Of a stretch of DNA of 64,000 nucleotides, positions 1-7,205 are shown one piece after another. Every line of letters begins with the position of its first letter. Position 1 is the stretch's first letter. Source of the stretch: Pseudomonas sp. SCB32 (GTDB taxonomy: Bacteria > Pseudomonadota > Gammaproteobacteria > Pseudomonadales > Pseudomonadaceae); the NCBI RefSeq assembly GCF_009189165.1, contig NZ_CP045118.1:2294001-2358000 (forward strand), written 5' to 3'. The notes under the pieces are model-generated. The model had not been told where the DNA came from, made no database searches, and saw only the letters and a program-made list of their open reading frames with translations. The translations under genes and the position numbers were made by a program.

Positions 1-621
1 GGGCTCTCCACCGAGCGTTACGCCGATGCCCAGGCCGCGCTGGTGATGGCGGAGGCGCGCCTGGCGCTGTCCGAGCGCCATGCCGAGCGTGCGCAACAGC
101 GTCTGGAAGCCTGCCTGGCGGGCTTCACCTCACCCTTCCAGCGCGACCGGCGGTTGCGTCTGTCGTTGTTACTTTCTGTGGCGTTTTGGCAGAAAGGTAA
201 CAGCGAAAAGGCCTTTGCCCTGTTCGCGCCAACGCTGGAAGAGGCGTGGAACCTGGGTTACCGCCGGCTGTTCCAGGACGATGCCCTGTGGCTGCTACCG
301 CTGTGGGAAGCCTGGAAGGTCGCCGAGCCCAAGCGGGCCTCGGCCTGGCAAGGGGTGGCGGAAATGCTTCGCGAGCAATGCCGACGGCTCTCTGTTGACC
401 CTGAAAGTTTCGATGAAAATCAAGATGTTAGTCACCGAGAGCGGGAGATCCTGCGGCTCGTGGCGGCGGGCTTGTCGAACCGGGATATCGCCCAGGCGGT
501 GCATCTGTCGGAGGCCACCATCAAGTGGCACCTGCACAACCTGTTCGCCAAGCTCGGCGTGCGCAGCCGGACCCAGGCGGTACTCAAGGGCAAGAGCCTG
601 GGGCTGCTCAGCGAAGCCTGA
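1..621 (+). CDS. LuxR-family transcriptional regulator, C-terminal part
   Basis: The frame is open from the first base, so the N-terminus is outside the window; 206 residues are visible. The last 65 or so form a LuxR/GerE DNA-binding domain: an S-H-R-E-R-E-I-L-R-L opening, A-G-L-S-N-R-D-I-A in the first helices, then the recognition helix around S-E-A-T-I-K-W-H-L and K-L-G-V-R-S-R-T-Q-A-V. The upstream part is Ala/Leu/Arg-rich and helical, with no receiver-domain signature visible, which fits the large MalT-type regulators with TPR-like repeats. The FilA-like gene starts 228 bp downstream on the same strand, so local control of that cassette is a reasonable inference. The signal it senses cannot be told from this fragment. 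Confidence 0.9.
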   Translation, partial: GLSTERYADAQAALVMAEARLALSERHAERAQQRLEACLAGFTSPFQRDRRLRLSLLLSVAFWQKGNSEKAFALFAPTLEEAWNLGYRRLFQDDALWLLPLWEAWKVAEPKRASAWQGVAEMLREQCRRLSVDPESFDENQDVSHREREILRLVAAGLSNRDIAQAVHLSEATIKWHLHNLFAKLGVRSRTQAVLKGKSLGLLSEA

Positions 622-725
622 GTCAGACGGTGGGGTTGCGCCATCCCTTGGATGGGCTGGCAGGTGGGGGGCGGGTCAGTAGCTTGGAGATCAGGACGCG
701 AAGCATGGTGCTTCACGAATCCATA

Positions 726-809
726 CCCACGACGCCTAGGGAAGCAGTCGTGGGTCTGGACGGCCGGCGTAGCTGGCCGACCTGCAGCGGGGCAGGACGC
801 CCCTTGCAG
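726..809 (+). promoter_or_regulatory. structured leader upstream of the FilA-like gene
   Basis: The 228-bp gap between the regulator and the FilA-like gene holds two clear hairpins. One pairs CCCACGAC (726-733) with GTCGTGGG (747-754). The other pairs CTGCA (782-786) and GGGGC (789-793) with GCCCC (799-803) and TGCAG (805-809). Neither is followed by a T run, so they are not ordinary terminators. They may lie in the 5' untranslated region, where they could affect mRNA stability or translation. No convincing -35/-10 pair was found here. Confidence 0.35.
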
Positions 810-849
810 TGCCTGGGGCAACCCACCTGAACACTGGAGAGAAATAACA

Positions 850-1308
850 ATGAAAAAAATCAAGCAACTGGTTCTTGCAAGCGCAGTTCTGGCTACTCCG
901 TTCCTGGCACATGCCGACATGCAATCCATGGATGACGCTGCTCTGTCCGGTGTGACCGGCCAGGACGGTATCAGCATCGCCGGTACCTTCAACGCACAGA
1001 TCGGCTCCATCACCTACAAGGACGCCGACGCCGGCGGCGGTTCCCTGGTTCTGTCGGGCATCCACCTGCCCAGCATCACCATCGCCGACAACGCCCCGAT
1101 GACCATCGACGTGGTGACCACCAACATCACCCCGGCCGGTGGCGGCACCGCTGTTGCCACCCAACAGCTCGCTATCGGCCTGCCCTCCGTGACTGGCGAC
1201 GTGACCGTCGACGCCATCAAGGTTGGCGCTACTGGCAACAGCATCGGCTCCCTGACCGTTTCCAACCTGAACCTGGCGGGCTCCACCGTGAAGGTCTGGG
1301 GTCACTGA
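850..1308 (+). CDS. FilA-like exported surface protein (DUF6160-type)
   Basis: 152 residues. The start at 850 is chosen because GGAGA lies about ten bases upstream and the protein then begins with a textbook signal peptide (MKKIKQLVLASAVLATPFLAHA, cleavage after A-H-A). The mature protein opens with M-D-D-A-A-L-S-G-V-T-G-Q-D-G-I-S-I, a motif shared by FilA-type and DUF6160 proteins of Acinetobacter and Pseudomonas. The rest is Gly/Thr/Val/Ile-rich with no cysteines, suggesting a beta-rich surface or fibre-forming protein. It is the first gene of a five-gene cassette. Naming it FilA-like rests on the motif and the order of its neighbours; a pilin role is unproven. Confidence 0.7.
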   Translation: MKKIKQLVLASAVLATPFLAHADMQSMDDAALSGVTGQDGISIAGTFNAQIGSITYKDADAGGGSLVLSGIHLPSITIADNAPMTIDVVTTNITPAGGGTAVATQQLAIGLPSVTGDVTVDAIKVGATGNSIGSLTVSNLNLAGSTVKVWGH

Positions 1309-1333
1309 TCCCCGAGGTTGCACGCGCAGTAAC

Positions 1334-1357
1334 CCTTGCCGGCGCCTGCCGGCAAGG
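1334..1357 (+). terminator. hairpin between the FilA-like gene and the peptidase gene
   Basis: A perfect 10-bp stem, CCTTGCCGGC with GCCGGCAAGG, closes a GCCT loop. It sits 26 bp after the FilA-like stop and 32 bp before the next start. No T tract follows, so it is probably not a strong intrinsic terminator. It is more likely a 3' stabilising or attenuating hairpin that leaves the first gene more abundant than the rest. Confidence 0.45.
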
Positions 1358-1388
1358 TCCTTCCGGGTGTTGAGTAGTAGGGGGTGGG

Positions 1389-2150
1389 ATGTTCGAGATT
1401 CTGCTGGGAAGCCTGCTGGGGCTGTTCGGATTTACCCAGGCCGTGGATACCAAGCCACAACCGCAGGGCACAGTGAACATCTCGCAACAGCTCACACCCA
1501 ATGGTCCGCTCCGCGAGTCGGTGCAGCTTGAACCGATGAGCCAGGTGCAGTTCCGCAATGTCATCCACCAGGCCTATGACTACAGCTGCGGCTCGGCGGC
1601 GCTGACCACACTGCTGGACTACTACCTGGGGCGCAATTTGGAAGAGCGTCAGGTCATGGAGGGCCTGATCAAGTACGGCGAGGCCGACAAGATCGTCCAG
1701 CGCCGTGGGTTCTCGCTTCTGGACATGAAGCGCTACGCCGCCGCACTCGGCTACAAGAGTGGTGGCTTCCGTGCCGAGTTCTCCGACCTGGACTCGCTCG
1801 AACACCCGGCGCTGGTGCCGATCCACTATGCCGGCTTCAAGCATTTCGTCGTGGTCCGCGACGTCTACAACGACCACGTTTTCGTTGCCGATCCTGCCTT
1901 GGGCAACATCAGTTTCACCCGCGCCCGTTTCGAAGATATCTGGGACCAGAACGTCCTGTTCGTCATCTACCCCAGTGGCCAGGAGCCCAGGAATGCCCTG
2001 GCGCTGCAGGACAGCGACATGCGCCTAGTGGATGACCGCACCGTCAGCCTGCTGGCTTTCCGGGAGTTCCCGGAGATGAGCAAGCTCACCCAGAACCAGA
2101 TTGGTGAAGCCGCCACGAAGGGGGATGTCCAGTACATCCGGCGCAAGTGA
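1389..2150 (+). CDS. FilB-like C39-family peptidase
   Basis: 253 residues. Papain-like C39 peptidase signatures are visible: catalytic Cys67 in Y-D-Y-S-C-G-S-A-A-L, His152 in Y-A-G-F-K-H-F-V-V-V, and Asp168 in V-A-D-P-A-L-G. A hydrophobic N-terminus (residues 3-17) suggests a membrane anchor or signal sequence. There is no ABC-transporter domain, so this is a stand-alone peptidase rather than a bacteriocin exporter. In Acinetobacter the equivalent gene is annotated as pilus-system C39 peptidase FilB. It lies directly after the FilA-like gene, so that protein is an obvious candidate substrate; this is inference. Confidence 0.8.
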   Translation: MFEILLGSLLGLFGFTQAVDTKPQPQGTVNISQQLTPNGPLRESVQLEPMSQVQFRNVIHQAYDYSCGSAALTTLLDYYLGRNLEERQVMEGLIKYGEADKIVQRRGFSLLDMKRYAAALGYKSGGFRAEFSDLDSLEHPALVPIHYAGFKHFVVVRDVYNDHVFVADPALGNISFTRARFEDIWDQNVLFVIYPSGQEPRNALALQDSDMRLVDDRTVSLLAFREFPEMSKLTQNQIGEAATKGDVQYIRRK

Positions 2151-2198
2151 TTGTCCGATCGGCCCATACGAATAAGAACAAGACCAGGGGATAGCAAC

Positions 2199-3203
2199 AT
2201 GAATTTGAAGGGGTTTGCGTGCGTTGCCGCTCTGGCCTTGCTGGTCAGCACCGCCGATGCGGCGGATGAGGCGTCGTCCGAGGATGCACGCGATGCGCTG
2301 GCCAAGAAGGACACCGACGCCGACAGCGCCAAGGCGCTCGAGCAGGTGTTCCAGGCCACCGAGAAGAGCTACACCCTGCTCAAGAAGGGTGAGCGCCAGC
2401 TCACCTACGGTTTCGATTACTCGCTGATGCGCGACACCCGCATCCAGGCCGTACGCGCCGGTGAAAACGTCTACAGCGTGCTGGCGCAGAGCGAGGCGCA
2501 GCACACCTTCACCAACTCGTTCACCTTCGACTACGGCATCTGGGACAACCTGACCTTCAGCATGCGCCTGCCGTTCGTGGCCAAGTACGACACCGAGCGC
2601 GACATCCATGCCTACAGCCTAGGCGACATCTCCGCGACCCTGCGCTGGCAACCCTGGGAGTCGCGCCGCGGTCGACCGGTCACCACCCTCTACGCCACCC
2701 TCGGCCTGCCCACCGGCGACAGCCCGTACGACATGAACGTCGAGAAGGACGTCTCCACCGGCAACGGCTACTACAGCCTGGGCGTGGGGGCCAACACCTC
2801 CTACGTGATCGACCCGGTCGTGCTCTACGGCTCGCTTGGTTACACCTACAACATGCAGGTCGACAGCATCCACCAGTACCAGTACGGCGAAGAACTGGAG
2901 AAGGTGGTGCCCGGCGACACCATCAACTTCGCCATGGGCATGGCGTACGCGCTGTCCTACGACGTCTCGCTCGCCACCTCCTACCAGATGGCCTACTCGC
3001 TGAAGAACAAGTACTACTTCAACGACCGAACGGTGGAGGCGCCCGAACAGACCAGCGCGATCATGAACTTCTCGCTCGGCCTGCGAACGTCACCCGACTA
3101 CATCGTCAACGTGAACGCCGGTTTCGGTCTGACCGAAGACTCGCCGGATGTGCTGCTGGGGCTTTCCCTTCCCCTGGATATCCAAGGCCTCAAAGCCCAG
3201 TAA
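2199..3203 (+). CDS. FilC-like outer-membrane beta-barrel protein
   Basis: 334 residues from the ATG at 2199, which has AGGGGA upstream and gives a clean signal peptide (MNLKGFACVAALALLVSTADA). The frame is open further upstream, but that start would bury the signal peptide. After an Ala/Asp/Lys-rich segment comes a barrel-like region of alternating hydrophobic and polar strands rich in Tyr, Gly and Thr, ending in a short predicted last strand. This fits transporter-type outer-membrane proteins and the FilC position in fil clusters. It starts 48 bp after the peptidase stop, so it is very likely co-transcribed. Substrate unknown. Confidence 0.65.
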   Translation: MNLKGFACVAALALLVSTADAADEASSEDARDALAKKDTDADSAKALEQVFQATEKSYTLLKKGERQLTYGFDYSLMRDTRIQAVRAGENVYSVLAQSEAQHTFTNSFTFDYGIWDNLTFSMRLPFVAKYDTERDIHAYSLGDISATLRWQPWESRRGRPVTTLYATLGLPTGDSPYDMNVEKDVSTGNGYYSLGVGANTSYVIDPVVLYGSLGYTYNMQVDSIHQYQYGEELEKVVPGDTINFAMGMAYALSYDVSLATSYQMAYSLKNKYYFNDRTVEAPEQTSAIMNFSLGLRTSPDYIVNVNAGFGLTEDSPDVLLGLSLPLDIQGLKAQ

Positions 3204-3221
3204 CCGACGAGCGAACACCAC

Positions 3222-4820
3222 ATGACAATGCGCATTTCGCCACTCGCCCTGGCGATGGCAGGGGTGAGTCTTGGCTGGTCGTCGCTGGCCGGCGCTCAAC
3301 TGGCCAACGACCTGACCATCGGAAACCCCAAGGCCATGGCCATGGCCAACGCCGTCACCGCCGATTCCACCGGCATCGATGCGGTGCATTACAACCCCGC
3401 TGCCCTGACCAAGCTCAAGGGCCGGCAGACCCAGCTCAAGCTGGTCACCGGGGTGATGGATATCCGCGCCGACTTCAAGGCACCGCCGAACTACGGCTCC
3501 GCCGCCTTCGGCATCGATGACGACCCGGTGGCCAACAGCAGCAGCCGTACCCTGACACCGACCATGTACCTGCCGGGCCTGGGCGGGATGACCGACATGC
3601 CGCTGCTGGTGGCACCGCTGGCCGGCCTGTCGATCAATCCGCCGGGGTCGAAGTTCACCTTCGCCACCAACGTCTACGCACCGCAGGCGCTGGGCTACTC
3701 GCGCGACTCCGACAGTGACCCGGCGCGCTACGAAGGGCGTCGAGTATCGTTGCAGCGCATCACCTACTTCTCGCCCTCGGTGGGCTACGAGATCAACGAC
3801 ACGCTTTCGGCGGGTCTGTCGATCGGCTTCTCGCACCAGGCGATGGCGCTGGATACCGACTTCCGTAACCCCGGCCTGCTCACCGGCCTGCTGCAAACTT
3901 TGCACGACACCACCTGCGTGCCCGGTGCGCAGGAGATCGTCGAACTGGTGTTCAACGTCTGCGGCGGCCGCATCGGCCCTTACGACTCGCTGGCCAACCT
4001 GAAGCTGGACATGCAGCAGACCCTCTCGCCGAGCTTCAACCTCGGTGTCCTCTGGGAACCCCGCGACTGGTTCGCCTGGGGCGCGACCTACCAGAGTGAG
4101 TCGCGCATGCACCTCAAGGGCAAGTACCGGGTCGACTACAGCAAGGATTGGCAGGGCTTCTGGTCCGGCCTGCAGGGCTCGGTGTTCGGCGCCTTCCTCA
4201 GCCCGTTGTTCCCCTACGGCAATACCGACGAGGAGCACGGCGTGGCGACGATGAACCTGGTCAACCCGGACAGCTTCTCCACCGGCATCAAGGTGCGCCC
4301 GTTCGACAAGTGGCAGTTCAACTTCGACCTGAAGTGGACCGACTACAGCGACTGGAACAAGCTGGAAATCGAGTTCGACAAGGAGCTCGACCTGTTGCGC
4401 ATCGCCAAGAACTTCGCCCCCAACGGCGCCACCGATCACAGCATCATTCTCGACCGCGGCTACCAGGACACCTGGAGCTACGCCATGGGCATGCAGTACG
4501 ACGTCAACGATCGCCTGCAGCTGCGCGCCGGCTACGAGTACCGTCCTTCGGCGATCCCCAAGGACAAGGCCGACGCCCTGGTGCCGATCGGCGATGCCGA
4601 CCTCTACGGCCTCGGCATGGGCTACCAGTGGGACAAGGACACGGTGATCGACCTGGGCTTCAACTACTTCGTCTCCAAGCAGAGCATCAAGGCCGGCACC
4701 AGCTGCAACATCAACTGCACCGGCATCGACAACCTGGTCTACAACCCCTACGCGGGGCTTGACGTCAGTACCACGGTGAAGGCCTATATCTTCGCCATGA
4801 CGTATCGGACGACTTTCTGA
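3222..4820 (+). CDS. FadL-like outer-membrane transport protein
   Basis: 532 residues with a signal peptide ending near A-G-A-Q. The mature N-terminus carries OmpP1/FadL/TodX hallmarks: N-D-L-T-I-G-N-P-K-A-M-A-M-A-N-A-V-T-A-D, then S-T-G-I-D-A-V-H-Y-N-P-A-A-L-T-K. The rest is a long series of amphipathic strands, and the C-terminus ends in Phe, as expected for a BAM-assembled barrel. FadL-family proteins import hydrophobic compounds across the outer membrane by lateral diffusion. Here the gene is embedded in the fil-like cassette, 18 bp after the previous gene and 11 bp before the next, so its role may be linked to that system rather than to fatty-acid uptake. Confidence 0.8.
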   Translation: MTMRISPLALAMAGVSLGWSSLAGAQLANDLTIGNPKAMAMANAVTADSTGIDAVHYNPAALTKLKGRQTQLKLVTGVMDIRADFKAPPNYGSAAFGIDDDPVANSSSRTLTPTMYLPGLGGMTDMPLLVAPLAGLSINPPGSKFTFATNVYAPQALGYSRDSDSDPARYEGRRVSLQRITYFSPSVGYEINDTLSAGLSIGFSHQAMALDTDFRNPGLLTGLLQTLHDTTCVPGAQEIVELVFNVCGGRIGPYDSLANLKLDMQQTLSPSFNLGVLWEPRDWFAWGATYQSESRMHLKGKYRVDYSKDWQGFWSGLQGSVFGAFLSPLFPYGNTDEEHGVATMNLVNPDSFSTGIKVRPFDKWQFNFDLKWTDYSDWNKLEIEFDKELDLLRIAKNFAPNGATDHSIILDRGYQDTWSYAMGMQYDVNDRLQLRAGYEYRPSAIPKDKADALVPIGDADLYGLGMGYQWDKDTVIDLGFNYFVSKQSIKAGTSCNINCTGIDNLVYNPYAGLDVSTTVKAYIFAMTYRTTF

Positions 4821-4831
4821 GGGCATCGGAC

Positions 4832-6016
4832 ATGGGCAAGCGGACTCTGCTGACGGGCTGTCTGATCGCCGCCGGACTCGCCGCCCCGGCAATGCAGGCG
4901 GCCAGCGGGCGATACCTGTCCTGGGTGGACGACAACGGCCAGGTGCACAACACCTTCGTCGACGCCAGCTTCAGCCAGCAGCAGCGCCAGGCCGACAAGC
5001 GCATCGACCAGAGCGACCGGGCGCGCCAGCTCGACGCCTCCGGCACCCAGTGGCCGGGCACGCAGCCGGCCGGGGAGAGCAAGCGTCGCTACTTCACCTG
5101 GGTCGATGCCCAGGGGAACATCCAGAACAGCTTCTATGCTGCCGGCCAGGTGCCGCCGGGCCGCGCCGACTACGTGCTGCCCAATGGCGACCACTCTTCC
5201 GAGTACATCGACGCCGAATCCTACGAGGACAAGGGCTTCGTTCGCAGCGAGAACGGCAACCCGTACTACACCTGGGTCGACGAGAAGGGCCGCATGCACA
5301 ACTCGCCGATCAGTGCCGAGCAGCGTGCCGAAGCGTTCCGCCGGGGCGAGCAGGGCGGTGGCAAAGTCGCCTACACCGAGGGCCGGCAGATCGACTTCAA
5401 GTCGCGCCCGCCGGAGCTGCCCGGCCTGGATGGCAGCGGCGAACAAAGCGATGCCATGAAGGCGTTGCTCAAGGGCAGCGGCAAGACCCTTGACGATCTC
5501 TACCAGGACCTGCAGCGCCGCTGCTGCGAGCAGATGGCCGACGGCGACTTCACCGAGCTGAGCGTGGAGGAGCCGCGCTATGAAGAACTGAACAAGTTCT
5601 CTCCGAGCTTCGACTTCCCCATGGGCAAGAGCTACTTCGTGGCGATGAAGCTGCCCAGCTCGCAGCGGGTCTATGGCCTGCGCGTGCGCAGCTTCGCCAA
5701 CCACCAGGTGGTGTATCCGTCGCTGCTGTTCCTCGACGAACGCAAGCGCCCGACCCGCCTGGTGAGCGATGCGGTGTACAAGCTCAATCCGGAAACCTGG
5801 TACCGCTACGCCTTCATCGAAGGCACGGTGCCAGTGCGCGCCAACCAGGGCGAGCGCTACGTGCTGCTGCTCACCACCGACGAGGATCGCAGCCTGCAGA
5901 CCCTCGACAACAAGCCCTACAAGCGTCCGCTGGAAAGCCTGGCGGTGAACGAGGCGGGGATGAAGGTGCGCGAGCATGGTGACCAGGGCGGGTTCGAGCT
6001 GGCGGTGGTGCGTTGA
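4832..6016 (+). CDS. FilE-like exported protein with three W-V-D repeats
   Basis: 394 residues with an N-terminal signal peptide (cleavage near M-Q-A-A). Three copies of a short unit, Y-x-x-W-V-D-x-x-G-x-x-x-N-S/T, start at residues 28, 87 and 145; similar units occur in DUF4124-type periplasmic domains. The C-terminal half is a separate globular domain with a paired Cys (R-R-C-C-E-Q). It closes the cassette and matches the place of the 'pilus assembly protein FilE' family. GAGG overlapping the previous stop codon serves as ribosome site. No FilF-like gene follows; the next gene is convergent. Confidence 0.65.
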   Translation: MGKRTLLTGCLIAAGLAAPAMQAASGRYLSWVDDNGQVHNTFVDASFSQQQRQADKRIDQSDRARQLDASGTQWPGTQPAGESKRRYFTWVDAQGNIQNSFYAAGQVPPGRADYVLPNGDHSSEYIDAESYEDKGFVRSENGNPYYTWVDEKGRMHNSPISAEQRAEAFRRGEQGGGKVAYTEGRQIDFKSRPPELPGLDGSGEQSDAMKALLKGSGKTLDDLYQDLQRRCCEQMADGDFTELSVEEPRYEELNKFSPSFDFPMGKSYFVAMKLPSSQRVYGLRVRSFANHQVVYPSLLFLDERKRPTRLVSDAVYKLNPETWYRYAFIEGTVPVRANQGERYVLLLTTDEDRSLQTLDNKPYKRPLESLAVNEAGMKVREHGDQGGFELAVVR

Positions 6017-6033
6017 GAGCGCAGGAACTCTCC

Positions 6034-6113
6034 GTAGGATGGTGTAGAGCGAAGCGAAACCCATCGATTCTGCACGCGACAGCATGGGTATCGCTCCGCT
6101 CCACCCATCCTAC
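6034..6113. repeat. REPIN-like inverted repeat
   Basis: GTAGGATGG at 6034 is mirrored by CCCATCCTAC ending at 6113. The arms continue imperfectly through GAGCGAAGCGA and TCGCTCCGCTC, with a short central loop. This type of sequence (GTAGGATGG... / ...ACCCATCCTAC) recurs between genes in many Pseudomonas genomes. It lies between the convergent cassette and ligase genes. Confidence 0.65.
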
Positions 6114-6130
6114 GATGGATCGCCGCTTCC

Positions 6131-6156
6131 TGTAGGCGCGGACCTTGTCCGCGAAG
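6131..6156. repeat. single REP-like sequence
   Basis: TGTAGGCGCGGACCTTGTCC followed by GCGAAG is a solitary half of the common Pseudomonas REP family (consensus close to TGTAGGAGCGAGCTTGCTCG). It contains its own short palindrome GCGGAC/GTCCGC. It sits just before a bidirectional terminator. Confidence 0.55.
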
Positions 6157-6171
6157 CCAGCACCGCAAAAG

Positions 6172-6199
6172 AAAAGGCCCGGCAATCGCCGGGCTTTTT
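6172..6199. terminator. bidirectional terminator between convergent genes
   Basis: GCCCGGC (6177-6183) pairs with GCCGGGC (6188-6194) around an AATC loop, with A's on the left and T's on the right. It can therefore stop transcription from the fil-like cassette and from the convergent ATP-grasp operon, whose last gene ends at 6216. Confidence 0.85.
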
Positions 6200-6215
6200 C
6201 ATGGGGCAGGGCGCC

Positions 6216-7202
6216 TCAGATTTCCTTCGGCTTTACGTGCCCGAACAACTCTTGGGCGAAGCGCACGCGCTCCTCCACGGTCTCCTTCACGCCCTGGGCT
6301 TCCAGCTCGGCGATGTGCGCCTCGACGGCATGGGTGCGCAGGGTCAGACCGCAGTCGTTGGCGATCTGGATGTTCAGGCCAGGGCGGGCATTGAGTTCGA
6401 GGATCAGCGGACCCTTGTCCTGGTCCAGCACCATGTCCACGCCGATGTAGCCCAGCCCGCACAGCTCGTAGCAGCCGGCGGCGAGCTTCATGAAGCCGTC
6501 CCAGTTGGGCAGCTGCACGCCATCCACCGCGTTGGTGGTGTCCGGGTGCTTGCTGATCTTGTTGTTCAGCCAGGTGCCGCGCAGGGTCTGGCCGGTGGCC
6601 AGGTCCACACCGACGCCGATGGCGCCCTGGTGCAGGTTCGCCTTGCCGTTGGACTGGCGGGTCGGCAGGCGCAGCATGGCCATCACCGGGTAGCCCAGCA
6701 GCACGATGATGCGGATGTCCGGTACGCCTTCGTAGCTGATGCTCTTGAAGATCTGGTCCGGGGTCACCCGGTACTCGATCAGCGCGCGGTCACGGTGGCC
6801 GCCCAGGGAGTACAGGCCGGTGAGGATGCTCGATAGCTGGTGCTCGATCTCCTCGTGGCTGATGATCCGCCCGGAGACCGTCTTGTAGCGCCCCTCGAAA
6901 CGGTCGGCGATCACCAGGATGCCGTCGCCGCCGGCGCCCTGCGCCGGCTTGATCACGAAGTCGTTACGCTCGCCGATGATTTCCGGCAGGCGTTCGATCT
7001 CCTTCTCGGTGGAGATGATCCCGTACATTTCCGGTACGTGGATGCCCGCTTCGATGGCGCGCTGCTTGGTAATGATCTTGTCATCGACGATCGGGTACAG
7101 GTGCCGCTGGTTGTACTTGAGCACGTAGTCCGCGTTGCGCCGATTGATACCCATGATGCCTTTGGCTTCGAGGGCTTTCCAACGCTTGATCAGGCCGAAC
7201 AT
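6216..7202 (-). CDS. RimK-like ATP-grasp ligase (alpha-L-glutamate ligase-like)
   Basis: 328 residues. ATP-grasp features are visible: F-V-I-K-P-A-Q-G-A-G-G-D-G-I in the nucleotide-binding lid, and V-D-M-V-L-D...P-L-I-L-E-L-N-A-R-P-G-L near the C-terminus, which supplies Mg-binding Glu/Asn. This is the 'alpha-L-glutamate ligase-like' family, whose members join an amino acid or peptide through an acyl-phosphate. It is the last gene of a three-gene cassette with a 7TM transglutaminase-like protein (3-bp gap) and a retropepsin-like protease. Known comparative genomics places such trios in predicted peptide-tagging systems; the substrate here is not known. Confidence 0.8.
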   Translation of the reverse strand: MFGLIKRWKALEAKGIMGINRRNADYVLKYNQRHLYPIVDDKIITKQRAIEAGIHVPEMYGIISTEKEIERLPEIIGERNDFVIKPAQGAGGDGILVIADRFEGRYKTVSGRIISHEEIEHQLSSILTGLYSLGGHRDRALIEYRVTPDQIFKSISYEGVPDIRIIVLLGYPVMAMLRLPTRQSNGKANLHQGAIGVGVDLATGQTLRGTWLNNKISKHPDTTNAVDGVQLPNWDGFMKLAAGCYELCGLGYIGVDMVLDQDKGPLILELNARPGLNIQIANDCGLTLRTHAVEAHIAELEAQGVKETVEERVRFAQELFGHVKPKEI

Positions 7203-7205
7203 GGC

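Noticed and set aside
3090..6085. Two long minus-strand frames (3090-4892 and 4784-6085) opposite the FadL-like and FilE-like genes
   Set aside because: Composition is that of antisense translation, with no start signals, while the plus-strand genes have signal peptides, motifs and tight spacing.
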